A stretch of 64,000 nt of DNA from Rhodothermus marinus (GCF_009936275.1 NZ_AP019797.1:3083890-3147889); one strand, 5' to 3'; shown: positions 9,035-18,864, numbered from the stretch's first letter. A program made the numbers and translations. Notes: generated by a model not told the origin, from the letters alone.

Positions 9035-10468
9035 TTACTGCAGGCTCAGTCCCGGATAGTCGCCCGCATTCACCGTTGTGGGTTCAAAGACGCCCGGTGG
9101 CGGATTGGGTGCATTTTCGTTGGCATTTAATTCATCCAGACCATACAGAAACCGTTGCGGGAAACGGTTGCCTGCTCGAATCGGGATGCCAATGAAGTTA
9201 TCCGTCCGGCGCGCATCGTTGAACGCCTCGATGTTGCCGATCAGCGAGAGGTACTTCTCCTCAAGAATCTCCCGCAACAGCGCCCGATTCGGCGACTCAC
9301 CCTGTGGATTGGCGATGCCACCGGCCTCAAAATCGGAGGCTGCATAGGGCTGGTAGGCACCCGGCCCGAACTTCTGATCCAGCGCAGCGCGCGCGTTGTT
9401 CAGCGCCGCCAGCGCCGTATTAAAGTCGCCGTTGGCCAGCAAGGCCGCCTCTGCAATGATCAGCTGATTTTCCACATAGGTGACAATCGGAAAGTCGGCA
9501 TCAATGGCAAAAGCTCCGCCATTGGCTGTATTCAACACATAATCGCCGTTTTCACCAGCGTAGTAGAAGGCAAAGCGGGCCGATTCGTCGGTCTTCGCAT
9601 TCCCCCGATAGATGCTACTGGCCGGATCCAGCAGCGACGGAGCAAAGGCGTTGTTCGCCGTCATGTAGCCCGAACGCTCCACCTCGACAAACAAATAGAA
9701 GGGATTGGCATCGTTGTAAAGCGAGCTACCATGGGGAGCGATCAGGTCACCGCTACCGTCCGGCGCATCGATGCCCATCTGGGCATGCTGGAGGGCCTGG
9801 GCGTAATTGCCGGTATGCAGGTAGTAACGCGCCCGCAACGTATGGGCGACTTTGATCCACTTATCCGCATCCGCGCCGAAAAAGATGTCGCGACTTCCCG
9901 GGCTGATTCCGGCACCCGACTGCAGATCCGCGATGGCTTCGCCCAGCATCTGTTGAATTGCCTCATATACCTGAGGCTGCGGGTCGAAAGCCGGGTTAGG
10001 ATACTGCTCGGGCTGGGCCGCCTGGCTGAACGGAATGTCGCCGAACAGGGCGGTCAGCGTACCGGATGCCAGCGCCTCGGTAATCGTGGCAACCCCTCTC
10101 AACAGACGGTTGTTCGTCTCCGTGGCCTCGGCCCGAATCAACCGCGTCTGGCCGATGATATCCTGGTAGGCCAGATTCCACATGTTCGTGAAATCGTCGG
10201 CCGAGACACGGTACTCATTGTAGGCCAGAAACTGACGGTCCGAACCGGTGAACTGATGCGTCCATACACCGGAAATTCGAGCCAGGTGACCATCCTGGAG
10301 CAGAATGCTTCCAACCTGGGCACCCGTCAGAATCTGTTCCGGTGGTGCTTCTGTGGCAAGATTCGGGGCCTTATCAAACTTCTCATCATTCACCAGGGCG
10401 TCGCAGCCGGCCCAGAAGAGGGCGGCCAGCACCACCAGCGTCGTCCATCTATGCAGGCGTCCAGTCAT
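9035..10468 (-). CDS. SusD/RagB-family outer-membrane lipoprotein
   Basis: The surface substrate-binding partner of the SusC-type transporter encoded directly upstream. It starts with a lipoprotein signal; the lipobox ends at Cys22 (LFWAGC). The 477 residues contain SusD-typical helical TPR segments (WIKVAHTLRARYYLHTGNY near residue 210; a C-terminal YVENQLIIAEAALLANGD region) and the C-terminal EEKYLSLIGNIEAFNDARRT helix. No glycan enzymes lie nearby, so the substrate may be a peptide or another oligomer; it cannot be deduced. Confidence 0.92.
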   Translation of the reverse strand: MTGRLHRWTTLVVLAALFWAGCDALVNDEKFDKAPNLATEAPPEQILTGAQVGSILLQDGHLARISGVWTHQFTGSDRQFLAYNEYRVSADDFTNMWNLAYQDIIGQTRLIRAEATETNNRLLRGVATITEALASGTLTALFGDIPFSQAAQPEQYPNPAFDPQPQVYEAIQQMLGEAIADLQSGAGISPGSRDIFFGADADKWIKVAHTLRARYYLHTGNYAQALQHAQMGIDAPDGSGDLIAPHGSSLYNDANPFYLFVEVERSGYMTANNAFAPSLLDPASSIYRGNAKTDESARFAFYYAGENGDYVLNTANGGAFAIDADFPIVTYVENQLIIAEAALLANGDFNTALAALNNARAALDQKFGPGAYQPYAASDFEAGGIANPQGESPNRALLREILEEKYLSLIGNIEAFNDARRTDNFIGIPIRAGNRFPQRFLYGLDELNANENAPNPPPGVFEPTTVNAGDYPGLSLQ

Positions 10469-10512
10469 GGCTGTATGACTCGGTTTCGTGAAACAGATTG
10501 CGGTAGTTGGAT

Positions 10513-10545
10513 GGCCGGGTCCGGAAGTTGCCTCCGGACCCGGCC
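10513..10545 (-). promoter_or_regulatory. Strong hairpin between susC and susD
   Basis: A perfect 13-bp GC-rich stem (GGCCGGGTCCGGA / TCCGGACCCGGCC) with a 7-base loop lies in the 88-base gap between the susC stop and susD start. There is no T-run, so it is probably not a classic terminator. It could stabilise one mRNA segment or set the SusC to SusD ratio; that role is inferred. Confidence 0.6.
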
Positions 10546-10556
10546 TGTCACGCGCA

Positions 10557-13500
10557 TCAGTAGTTAAAGCGCACCGTAAACCGGTAGGAACGGGTGTTTG
10601 GGTTGTTGAAGTAGTCCAGCCCCTGCCCGTTCGACGGCCCGGTCAGGTTGGTTTCCGGGTCAATGCCCTTGTAGTCCGTAATCAGCAGCAGGTTACGACC
10701 CGTGATGGAGAAATCAATGGACGACAGCCCCAGCCGCCGCACGGTCTCGCCCCGCCAGTTGTAGCTGAGCGTCACTTCCCGGAGACGGATGTAGCTGCCA
10801 TCTTCGATGAACTGCTCCGTGGGGCCCGTAAAGCCACTACCCGGACCGGACCAGAAATAGGTTTCATCAATGAGCACAGGTCCAGCTCCAAAGTCGTGAA
10901 TATAGCCCCGTACGGTGTAGGTCCCATCCTCGTTACGGTAGGTAACAGGCCACAGGCCAGCAGCTACCATCTGCTCCGCTGTCAATCCAAGGTAATTTCT
11001 AATAGTTGAGGCCTCTTCTGCGGAAAGGGTAGTCGTCCAGTCCTGATCCCCATGCGTTCCAAAGAAGTAGAGGGCGCCCCGCGTACCATTCCATACATCA
11101 CCGCCCATCCGGAAGTCCCACAGGATATCCAGCGACAGATTCTTGTAACGGAATCGGTTGCCGATACCAGCGTTCCAGTCCGGGTTCGGATCACCGATCA
11201 CCCCGGAGGTGGAAGCCATAACCGGGAAACCGTTGGGATCGAGGATGCGACCATCCGGTGCTACCGAGTAACCATCCGCTTTTTCGGCATCCGTCAACGG
11301 TTCGAATGATTCCCGGCGCCAGCGGTCGCCGTAGAGCACACCAAACGGCTCCCCTTCAACCAGACTGGACGTGGCCCCGATGAAGCCGGCCAGACTCACT
11401 TCCTGCACACCGGCCAGGCTGACCACCGTGTTCTCGTTCTTCCACCAGTTGATGTAGGTATTCCAGCCAAAGTCACGGGTATTGATCCAGTTGGCATCCA
11501 GCGAGAGTTCCACGCCCCAGTTTTCGGTCTCCGCCGCATTCTGTGTCTGGGTCAGAAAGCCCGTGCTGGGCGGCACATCCACATTGAAGATCAGATCCGT
11601 GGAGCGGTTGAAGTAGTAGGTCGCGCTCAACGAGTAACGGTCGTTAAAGAAGCGCAGATCGGCTCCCACCTCAAACTCCCGGGTACGTTCAGGCTTGATC
11701 GTGGGAGAGGCAGCACGCGCGCTCCGCTGGAAGCCCCCACCGTAAGCAGCCGCATCCAGCGTGGTACCCGTCCATCCGTCGAAGAAGTCGGCATTCACAA
11801 AGTACGTGAAAGCCAGGTACGGATCCGGTTCACGCCCGACCTCGGCATAGGAAGCCCGCAGCTTACCAAAGCTCAGCACCGGGTTGGGCCCCAGCAGATC
11901 CGAGAACTGCCAGGCCACCTGCACCGACGGATAGAAGAAGGACGACTTGGCTTCCGGGCCGAAGGTCGAGGCATAGTCCAATCGCCCTGTCAGCTTGATA
12001 AAGAGCTGGTCATAGAGCGCCAGGTCTACCTCACCAAACGTGCCGAACGTACGCCGCACAGTCTGTTCTGTATAAGCACTGGTGTTCTGCGTTTCAGCAT
12101 TTTCCAGACTGCGGAGATCTATCGGATTTACAAACGTATTCAGTGCACCTGAGAGCTGATCATTTTCGCGATGGTTGAAGTTGGCTCCGGCTGTCACATT
12201 CAGCCGGATATCCGGATTGATCTGGCGCGCAGCCCGCGCAATCAGGTCCACATTGACCGAATAGTACCCCAGGTTGGCCTCCGACAGACTACCGCTGGGA
12301 TTCGAGGCGTTGTAAATCGGGAAGAATGTATAGCGACGGTCTGTGTAATGATCAACCCCCACACGGGCCGTCAGATTCAACCAGTCCAGCGCATCATAGG
12401 AGGCGTTTACATCACCGATAATGCGGTTGACCAGCGTCGCGTCGCGGTTGCGATTCATCGTAAAGAACGGATTATCATAACGCGGATTGACGCTGGCGCC
12501 AAGTGGGTTTCGGAAGGAACGATGGCGATTGGGGATAAACGCACCGTCCAGGCCTTGCGGATAGTAGTCTACCTGATAATCCGTATTGTCGAAGTCCGGC
12601 GGTGTACGCAGCGCGCCCAGCAACAGGCCGCTAATGTTCGATCCCTGCTGAATGCGGTCGGAGTTCACTCGAATGTAGTTCGCGCTGCCTCCCACCGTCA
12701 GCCGCTCGCTGAGCGACCGCTCCGCGCTCAGCCGGATCGAGGTGCGCTGGTAGTTGCTGTTTTCCTTGATGACTCCGTCCTGATAGACATTGCCGATGCT
12801 CAGATAATAGCGGCCGTTTTCATCGCCCCCGCTAATACTCAGCGCATTCTCAAAGGTTAACCCTGTCTTAAAGATCTCACGGCTATGATCATACACCTCT
12901 TTCGACCGTTTACCGCCATGCGGATTATCCGGGGTTCCCACAGGAATATCATAGTACACTCGACCAGTTTGCTTACCGACAGCAGCTGCTGTTCCTGCAC
13001 GCTCATCTTCACCTCCAGGACGATCCGCTATACGATCTCCCCAAGATAATTGCCGTCCAACCGCAGCTCCTAACAAAGTGCCTCGGAACTGCCCCAACAC
13101 ACCCTGACCATAAGCGGTCTGTAGTGGCACTGTCCGGTTCACCTCATCAAAAGCGACCGAGGACTGGTAGGAAACGTTCATGCGCCCCAGATAATTACCA
13201 CGCTTCGTCGTGATGACGATTACGCCGTTCTGGGCGCGCGAACCATATAGGGCCGCCGCCGCAGCGCCTTTCAGCACCTCGACCGAGGCGATGTCAGCCG
13301 GATTCAGGTCGTTCAGACGCGACTGCTGCTGCACACCGGCCGTACCCTCACCCTGCGTATTGTTGTCCACCGGCACTCCGTCGATCACGATCAGCGGCTG
13401 GTTGTCGCCCTGGATCGTCTTGGGCCCACGAATCACGATTCGGGCCCCGGCTCCCGGGTCGCCACCGAAGGCCGTCACGTTCAGCCCCGCCGCCTTGGCC

Positions 13501-13970
13501 GACAACGCCTTCAACACCGAAATCTCACCAGATTCAACCAGTTGCTCGCCTTCTACCGCCGACGTGGCCGTTCCCAGCTCATCACGATTGATACGGAAGC
13601 CAAGCGCCGTTACGGCCACGCCTTCCAGCTCAATCGCACTGGGCTGCAGGCGGGCAATCACTTCCGTAGTCGCCCCAGCACGCACTGCAACTTCCTGCGT
13701 GAAGGGTTCGTACCCTACAAATGTCGCGCGCAGTGTGTAGGTACCCGGCGGCACGTTCTGAATGGTGTACCGTCCATCCACGTCAGAAGCGGATCCGGTA
13801 ACCAGCGTGCCGTCCTGCAACAGCACCACGCTGGCGCCCGGAAGCGGCTCCCCTGTGCTGGCATCCAGTACGCGTCCGCGTACCGTGCCGGTCTGCGCCA
13901 GTGCATCGCCGACTGGCCCCATCCAAAACAGGGCCAGCAGCAATCCCGAAAGGAGTAGACCTCTACGCAT
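10557..13970 (-). CDS. SusC/RagA-family TonB-dependent outer-membrane transporter
   Basis: A 1137-residue outer-membrane channel that imports a ligand captured by SusD, powered by TonB. In order: signal peptide (about 1-26, ending ALA-Q), carboxypeptidase-regulatory-like/CarboxypepD domain (about 28-115, TVRGRVLDASTGEPLPGASV), plug domain (about 120-235, including IVIRGPKTIQG and PLIVIDGVPVDN) and a 22-strand-type barrel ending in aromatic RFTVRFNY. A clean AGGAGG ribosome site precedes the ATG at 13970. It pairs with the adjacent SusD gene. Confidence 0.95.
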   Translation of the reverse strand: MRRGLLLSGLLLALFWMGPVGDALAQTGTVRGRVLDASTGEPLPGASVVLLQDGTLVTGSASDVDGRYTIQNVPPGTYTLRATFVGYEPFTQEVAVRAGATTEVIARLQPSAIELEGVAVTALGFRINRDELGTATSAVEGEQLVESGEISVLKALSAKAAGLNVTAFGGDPGAGARIVIRGPKTIQGDNQPLIVIDGVPVDNNTQGEGTAGVQQQSRLNDLNPADIASVEVLKGAAAAALYGSRAQNGVIVITTKRGNYLGRMNVSYQSSVAFDEVNRTVPLQTAYGQGVLGQFRGTLLGAAVGRQLSWGDRIADRPGGEDERAGTAAAVGKQTGRVYYDIPVGTPDNPHGGKRSKEVYDHSREIFKTGLTFENALSISGGDENGRYYLSIGNVYQDGVIKENSNYQRTSIRLSAERSLSERLTVGGSANYIRVNSDRIQQGSNISGLLLGALRTPPDFDNTDYQVDYYPQGLDGAFIPNRHRSFRNPLGASVNPRYDNPFFTMNRNRDATLVNRIIGDVNASYDALDWLNLTARVGVDHYTDRRYTFFPIYNASNPSGSLSEANLGYYSVNVDLIARAARQINPDIRLNVTAGANFNHRENDQLSGALNTFVNPIDLRSLENAETQNTSAYTEQTVRRTFGTFGEVDLALYDQLFIKLTGRLDYASTFGPEAKSSFFYPSVQVAWQFSDLLGPNPVLSFGKLRASYAEVGREPDPYLAFTYFVNADFFDGWTGTTLDAAAYGGGFQRSARAASPTIKPERTREFEVGADLRFFNDRYSLSATYYFNRSTDLIFNVDVPPSTGFLTQTQNAAETENWGVELSLDANWINTRDFGWNTYINWWKNENTVVSLAGVQEVSLAGFIGATSSLVEGEPFGVLYGDRWRRESFEPLTDAEKADGYSVAPDGRILDPNGFPVMASTSGVIGDPNPDWNAGIGNRFRYKNLSLDILWDFRMGGDVWNGTRGALYFFGTHGDQDWTTTLSAEEASTIRNYLGLTAEQMVAAGLWPVTYRNEDGTYTVRGYIHDFGAGPVLIDETYFWSGPGSGFTGPTEQFIEDGSYIRLREVTLSYNWRGETVRRLGLSSIDFSITGRNLLLITDYKGIDPETNLTGPSNGQGLDYFNNPNTRSYRFTVRFNY

Positions 13971-14017
13971 GGATGACCTCCTGGGTTGTTTTTGAGGATT
14001 GTGTTGCTGTCGGGTCG

Positions 14018-14037
14018 GCCATTTCCTTTGAAATGGC
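14018..14037 (-). promoter_or_regulatory. Hairpin in the susC leader
   Basis: An 8-bp perfect inverted repeat (GCCATTTC / GAAATGGC) with a 4-base loop lies 48-67 bases upstream of the susC start. It has no T-run. It may be an operator or mRNA leader structure; the role is not known. Confidence 0.4.
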
Positions 14038-14054
14038 GTTATGGTAAAAAACTT

Positions 14055-14513
14055 TCATTCCTGCGTCATATAGGGCTGCAGGCGTTGTTTCACCTGTGCC
14101 GCGATTGCTCGATAGCGATCAAGCGCCGCCGCCGTGAGCGCTCGTTGCTGCCATTGTCCATCCATCAGCACCTGCTCCTCACCGCGCATCTGCGCCGTAT
14201 AGTAACCCCGCCCTCGCTGCCCCAGGATCACGATGATTCTGTCACGCAGCTGCGTTATTCCTTCCTCCTGCAGCGCATAGGGCGCGTCTTCCAATCGCCA
14301 CTCGGTCTCCAACATCCGGGACGAGACGCTGTGCACCTGATAGCCATGACTGTTCAGCACTACCAGAATATTTTCAATCAATATACTCTGGCTGGGCGCG
14401 CGTCCCAGTTCCGCCGTGTAAATCCCGGCGGCCCGTTGGCTGGTGGCACAGCCCCAAGCGGCTATACAGACCATTCCAGCCAGTACAACAATCAACAGAC
14501 GTTTCCTTCGCAT
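14055..14513 (-). CDS. Small hypothetical lipoprotein
   Basis: A 152-residue protein with a basic N-terminus, a hydrophobic stretch and a lipobox ending at Cys22 (AAWGC), so it is predicted to be lipid-anchored. The rest is a mixed alpha/beta domain that I do not recognise. It lies 84 bases upstream of susC on the same strand, so it may be part of the same uptake unit. The 231-base divergent gap to murB holds AT-rich promoter-like DNA but no other feature I can name. Confidence 0.75.
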   Translation of the reverse strand: MRRKRLLIVVLAGMVCIAAWGCATSQRAAGIYTAELGRAPSQSILIENILVVLNSHGYQVHSVSSRMLETEWRLEDAPYALQEEGITQLRDRIIVILGQRGRGYYTAQMRGEEQVLMDGQWQQRALTAAALDRYRAIAAQVKQRLQPYMTQE

Positions 14514-14744
14514 TTAGCGCCCCATGCCCTATTCGACAGTGCAAAATATCCTCACTGAGAACTCGCCCTGCAAAAGAACTCGGGCGAACGGTTAAAATCG
14601 CACACTCAACCGTTCAAGCGCCCCGGTTATCCGCAACACGATCAAAAGCGCTTCCGAATTTAGATCACCTTCATCTTTCTGTCAAGAGAGCTTTGTGAAC
14701 CTCTCCAATCTTACAGGGTACAGGTCTGGGCTTTTGACAAACCT

Positions 14745-15764
14745 GTGCCGCTTGTGCTCCATTCCGAGGTTTTCTCATTCCTTTGTGCGCGCCTGGGGCC
14801 GGAGCGCGTGCAGCGCGACGTGCCGCTGGCACCGTACACGACGTTCAAAATCGGCGGGCCGGCGGATCTGTTTTTCGAGGCGCGTACGCGCGACGAGCTG
14901 GCCGAAGCCGTGCTGGCCGCCCGCGAACTGGGCATCCCCTACTTCGTGCTCGGCCTGGGCGCCAACATCCTGGTGGGCGACCGGGGCTTCCGGGGACTGG
15001 TCATCCGCAACGCGGCCCGCGCCTACCGCCTGCTGCCCGGACACCGCCTCTGGGCCGAAAGCGGGGCTATCGTCTATCCCGACCTGATCGAAGTGGCCGT
15101 AGGCGCGGGCCTGTCTGGCCTGGAGCACTACGTGGGCATTCCCTCCACGGTGGGCGGGGCCCTCTGGCAGAACCTCCATTTTCTCTCCCCGCCGCCCGAG
15201 CGCGAACGCACCGTCTTCATCGAAGAGGTGCTGGCCGAGGCCGAAATCCTTACGGCCGAGGGCGAACGCCGCACGGTCGGTCCCGACTATTTCCGCTTCG
15301 GCTACGACTACTCGATTCTGCACGAACGCGACGACATCGTGCTGGCCGCCACGTTTCAACTGGCACCGGGCGACCCGGTCCGCATGCGCGAAATCATGGC
15401 GGCGAACCTCGCCTGGCGACGCGAACGCCACCCGCCGCTGGAGACCGAACCCAGCGCCGGCTCCATCTTCAAAAAGATCGACGGCATCGGCGCCGGCCGC
15501 CTCATCGACCAGTGCGGCCTGAAGGGCACGCGCATCGGCGACGCCGAGGTCTCTCCGAAGCACGCCAACATTATCGTCAATCGCGGCCGCGCCACCGCCG
15601 CCCAGGTGCGTGCGCTCATCGCCTACGTGCAGCAGGTGGTCGAAGCCCGCACGGGCTACCGCCTGGAGCCGGAGATTCGCTTTGTGGGCGAGTTCGAGCC
15701 GCTTTCCGAAAACGAACTACAACCCGTTCCCGGCCATGTCGCAACCCGCCATCCAGACCGTTGA
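14745..15764 (+). CDS. murB: UDP-N-acetylenolpyruvoylglucosamine reductase
   Basis: A FAD enzyme that reduces UDP-GlcNAc-enolpyruvate to UDP-MurNAc in peptidoglycan synthesis. The 339 residues show the FAD-binding segment (TTFKIGGPADLFF; GLGANILVGDRGFRG), the GIPSTVGGALWQN loop, the catalytic Ser in SAGSIFKKI and the C-terminal Glu in EPEIRFVG. The start at 14745 is GTG; another GTG follows at 14754, so the exact start is uncertain. The stop overlaps the next gene by 29 bases. Confidence 0.94.
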   Translation: MPLVLHSEVFSFLCARLGPERVQRDVPLAPYTTFKIGGPADLFFEARTRDELAEAVLAARELGIPYFVLGLGANILVGDRGFRGLVIRNAARAYRLLPGHRLWAESGAIVYPDLIEVAVGAGLSGLEHYVGIPSTVGGALWQNLHFLSPPPERERTVFIEEVLAEAEILTAEGERRTVGPDYFRFGYDYSILHERDDIVLAATFQLAPGDPVRMREIMAANLAWRRERHPPLETEPSAGSIFKKIDGIGAGRLIDQCGLKGTRIGDAEVSPKHANIIVNRGRATAAQVRALIAYVQQVVEARTGYRLEPEIRFVGEFEPLSENELQPVPGHVATRHPDR

Positions 15765-16539
15765 GCTGGCCTACCGGAGCTACGGCACCGATGGACCACC
15801 CCTGCTGATTCTGCACGGCCTGCTGGGCAGCAGCGGCAACTGGCACACGCTGGCCAGCAAGGCCTTTGCGCCGCACTTCCGCGTCTTCACGCTGGACCTG
15901 CGCGGGCACGGCCGCTCTCCGCACGCCCATCCCATCGACTATCCCACGATGGCCGCCGACGTGCTGGCCTTCATGGACGCGCACGAGATCGATCGGGCGC
16001 ACGTGCTGGGCCATTCGATGGGCGGCAAGGTGGCCATGGAACTGGCGCTCACGGCTCCGGAGCGCGTCGATCGGCTCGTGGTGGTGGACATCGCGCCGCG
16101 GGCCTACGAGCCCCGCCATCGGGTGATCCTCGATGCCCTCCAGGCCATCGATCCTGCCCGCTACGACAGTCGCCGGGCCATCGACGAAGCGCTGGCCGCC
16201 CACGTGCCCGAGGCGCCGATCCGTCAGTTTCTGCTGAAAAACCTCCAGTACGATCCGGACACGCGGCGCTACACCTGGCAGATGGACCTGGAAGGGCTGA
16301 TTCGCTACTACGACCGCATCAACGAGGCCATCGCCGACGGCCGCCGGTTCACCGGACCGGTGCTCTTCGTAAAAGGCGAACGCTCCGACTACATCACGGA
16401 CGCCGACCTACCTGCCATCCGCCGGCTCTTTCCTGCAGCCCGCCTTGTCACGATCCCGGGCGCCGGCCACTGGGTGCACGCCGACGCGCCCGAAGCCTTC
16501 GCCCGTGAGGTACTGGCGTTTCTGACGGAAAAGGACTGA
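15736..16539 (+). CDS. Alpha/beta-hydrolase fold esterase
   Basis: A 267-residue alpha/beta hydrolase resembling the YbfF-type esterases. The nucleophile elbow is GHSMGG with Ser94, the oxyanion loop is HGLLGSSGNW (27-36) and the catalytic His is His245 in GAGHWVHAD. Asp in VVDIAPR or KGERSDY could complete the triad. The ATG at 15736 lies inside murB and gives the expected short N-terminus. The substrate cannot be deduced. Confidence 0.85.
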   Translation: MSQPAIQTVELAYRSYGTDGPPLLILHGLLGSSGNWHTLASKAFAPHFRVFTLDLRGHGRSPHAHPIDYPTMAADVLAFMDAHEIDRAHVLGHSMGGKVAMELALTAPERVDRLVVVDIAPRAYEPRHRVILDALQAIDPARYDSRRAIDEALAAHVPEAPIRQFLLKNLQYDPDTRRYTWQMDLEGLIRYYDRINEAIADGRRFTGPVLFVKGERSDYITDADLPAIRRLFPAARLVTIPGAGHWVHADAPEAFAREVLAFLTEKD

Positions 16540-17092
16540 TACGGGGGCGCCGATCGAGGCGTTCGGGGAACCCCAAAGGTCCGACCCTGCGGGGTAGGAA
16601 CGTTGTCGTTTGTCCGGTAGGGTACACTCTGCGGTGCGCCCCTACCAGATCTTTGACGTTTCCCCTATCCCGTAGGGGCGGACCACTGTGTCCGCCCCAT
16701 CGTACTGGATTATGTCCGGTGCGCCATCATGCACCGGTAAATCATCGATCCCATATTCGTGGCTTACTAGAAGTCATCCGAAAAATAAGTCCAGGGAATT
16801 CGCAATTTCGACCTTACATAGCGTTCCGCTGAGCTTTGAAGCACAACCCACGTGCTTGTAGTCAGGCACGGAGCGAAGCGGAGTGCCGTCCCGGGTAACG
16901 CCACTACGGCTAGCGCCTTCGTGGCTTACTACAAACACGTGCTTCTGAGATGCAGCGCAAAGAGCCAGCTTACCGGATCTCCCCTTGTTTTCCGGATAAG
17001 TTCTACAAACGCATCTGTACTCGCGGCCAGGCACGAAGCACAGCGGGGTGCCACGGACACGTTGTCCTGAAAGGCTGCTGCAAAACAAAAAA
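16540..17092. repeat. Repeat-rich non-coding region
   Basis: This gap of more than 500 bases contains no credible gene. It holds two perfect hairpins: GGGGCGGAC/GTCCGCCCC at 16675-16698 and CCGGTGC/GCACCGG at 16716-16737. It also holds copies of a dispersed motif: TTCGTGGCTTACTA at 16756-16769 and again at 16918-16931, the latter extending to GTGGCTTACTACAAAC (16921-16936), which recurs exactly at 27386-27401. Two related cassettes (CAGGCACG at about 16864 and 17030) repeat a second module. The pattern suggests short interspersed elements and not protein coding. Confidence 0.6.
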
Positions 17093-17110
17093 AGGCGCTC
17101 AATGGCGCCT
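17093..17110 (-). terminator. Intrinsic terminator after the DnaJ-family gene
   Basis: Read on the minus strand, GGCGCC-ATTG-AGCGCC is followed by seven T residues, starting just 8 bases after the stop codon of the co-chaperone gene. Confidence 0.8.
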
Positions 17111-17116
17111 CGGTGA

Positions 17117-18067
17117 TTACGACCGGATCAGACCGGCCTTTTCGGCCGCCTCGCGCAGGATGCGTTGCTGCTCAGCCGAAAGGTTGCGCGGGATTTCCAG
17201 TTGCACTTCGACGTAGAGGTCGCCCGTATGCGTGTCGGTCTCCACGCCGTGGCCGCGGATGCGCAACCGCTCGCCCGGTTGCGTGCCCGGCGGGATCCGC
17301 ACCTTGATCCGACGACCGTAGGCATCCACGATCTCGCGCGTGGTGCCCAGCATCGCCTCCAGCGGGTTGATCGTGATCGTCGTGTAGAGGTCGTCGCCCT
17401 CCCGCCGGAAGCGCGGATGCGGCTCGACCTCAAAGATGATGTACACATTGCCCTGCGGCACGCCGGCGATCGTCGGACCGCCGTCCTTCAGGCGAATCTT
17501 GAAGCCGGAGCGGACGCCCTTCGGGACGTTGATCCGGACCTTCTGGCCGTCGGGCAAGGTGATGTCGGTCTTGCCGCCCCGGAGCGCCTGCTCGAACGGA
17601 AGCCGCACGCGCACCTCCACGTCGCGCGGACGACGTGCCCGCGCAAACGGGTCGTGCCGCGTGCCGGTCCGCCCGAAGCCACCGAAGAAGCGGCTGAAGA
17701 GATCGCCCAGGCTGCCGAAGCCGAACTCTTCGTCCAGCAGGTCTTCGAGGTTGCCGCTCGTTTCGAAATGGACGTACGTTCCCTCTGGCGTCCGGTAGAA
17801 CCGGCTGCCGTTGCCCGGACCGAACCCACCGAAGGCGCCGAACGGATTCTTGCGCATCATGTCGTATTGCCGGCGCTTCTCGGGATCCGAGAGCACGCTG
17901 TAGGCCTCCTGGATCTCCTTGAAGCGCTCCTCGGCGTTCGGCTTGTCCGGGTTACGGTCCGGATGCCACTCGCGAGCCAGCTTCCGGTACGCCTTCTTGA
18001 TTTCCTCCTCGGTGGCGTTTTCCGGAACGCCCAGAATCTCGTAGTAATCCTTAATCGCCTGTGCCAT
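17117..18067 (-). CDS. DnaJ/CbpA-type Hsp40 co-chaperone
   Basis: A J-domain protein that stimulates the ATPase of DnaK and delivers unfolded clients. The J domain covers residues 5-70 with HPD at 35-37. A Gly/Phe-rich linker follows (about 75-145), then two C-terminal substrate-binding domains (about 150-310). The Cys-rich zinc finger of true DnaJ is missing, so this is the CbpA/DjlA-like class II type. The ATG at 18067 has an upstream GGAG-like site. No dnaK or grpE is near. Confidence 0.92.
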   Translation of the reverse strand: MAQAIKDYYEILGVPENATEEEIKKAYRKLAREWHPDRNPDKPNAEERFKEIQEAYSVLSDPEKRRQYDMMRKNPFGAFGGFGPGNGSRFYRTPEGTYVHFETSGNLEDLLDEEFGFGSLGDLFSRFFGGFGRTGTRHDPFARARRPRDVEVRVRLPFEQALRGGKTDITLPDGQKVRINVPKGVRSGFKIRLKDGGPTIAGVPQGNVYIIFEVEPHPRFRREGDDLYTTITINPLEAMLGTTREIVDAYGRRIKVRIPPGTQPGERLRIRGHGVETDTHTGDLYVEVQLEIPRNLSAEQQRILREAAEKAGLIRS

Positions 18068-18201
18068 AGCTCCTTACCTCCGCTCGCAACCCCGTCCTGT
18101 CGAAATTTCAGCCACAGCGCCCGGCAACGGTCAACCGCGCGCCCGAAGCGGCCTGCTGCACAGATCGTGCCCGTCGGCCTGTATGCAAAAATGGCGCACC
18201 C

Positions 18202-18864
18202 TCAACGCCGGCGGGCCAGTCCGAGTCCATCGGCAAGGGGGAGCAGCGCATAATCGACGCGGAGATCCCGGCAGAGTTTCTCGTTGAGCCGTCGGATGGC
18301 CTCGACGGACGGCTCCCGGTTGGACGGATCCGCCACACGCCCGCCCATAAGCAGGTTGTCCAGCAGGATCAAGCCGCCGGGCCGCACCAGTTGCAGCGCG
18401 CGCTCGTAGTAGGCATCGTACGATGCTTTATCGGCATCGATAAAGGCCAGATCAAACGTGCCGGCGGCCCCTTCGTCCAGCAGCGCTTCGAGCGTGTCGA
18501 GCGCCGGCCCCAGCCGGAGTTCGATCCGATCGGCCACGCCGGCCGCCTCCCAGTAGCGCCGGGCCACGGCCGTGTATTCCGCGCTCACGTCACAGGTCAC
18601 GAGCCGGCCGTCCGGCGGGAGGGCCAGCGCCATCCAGAGCGCGCTGTAGCCGGTAAAGGTGCCGATCTCCAGCACCCGCCGCGCTCCGATCAACCGCACC
18701 AGCAGCGCCATGAACTGCCCCTGCTCGGGCGCGATCTGCATTTCGGCCCGGGGATGGCGGGCCGTTTCGGCCCGAAGGCGCCGGAGCACCTCGGGCTCAC
18801 GCAGGGAGACCTCCAGCAGGTATTCGTACAGCGCATCGTTGAGCGGAAGCGTCCGACACGACAT
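18202..18864 (-). CDS. SAM-dependent O-methyltransferase (caffeoyl-CoA/catechol family)
   Basis: A 220-residue class I methyltransferase of the O-methyltransferase family 3. SAM-binding motif I is [12 protein letters not shown] (residues 64-75), the metal-binding segment is FIDADK and a second is LLDNLLMGG, as in cation-dependent catechol-type enzymes. The Met at 18864 is chosen because residues before it do not align with the family. The natural substrate is unknown. A TnpB element lies immediately upstream and may have displaced its promoter. Confidence 0.88.
   Translation of the reverse strand: MSCRTLPLNDALYEYLLEVSLREPEVLRRLRAETARHPRAEMQIAPEQGQFMALLVRLIGARRVLEIGTFTGYSALWMALALPPDGRLVTCDVSAEYTAVARRYWEAAGVADRIELRLGPALDTLEALLDEGAAGTFDLAFIDADKASYDAYYERALQLVRPGGLILLDNLLMGGRVADPSNREPSVEAIRRLNEKLCRDLRVDYALLPLADGLGLARRR

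Noticed and set aside
15610-15735. Upstream extension of the alpha/beta hydrolase inside murB
   Set aside because: It is read out of frame through murB coding DNA; the ATG at 15736 gives the normal family N-terminus.
16774-17088. Open reading frame of 104 codons on the minus strand in the repeat-rich gap
   Set aside because: It is Cys/Ser-rich with no recognisable domain, covers the dispersed repeats and lacks a ribosome site.
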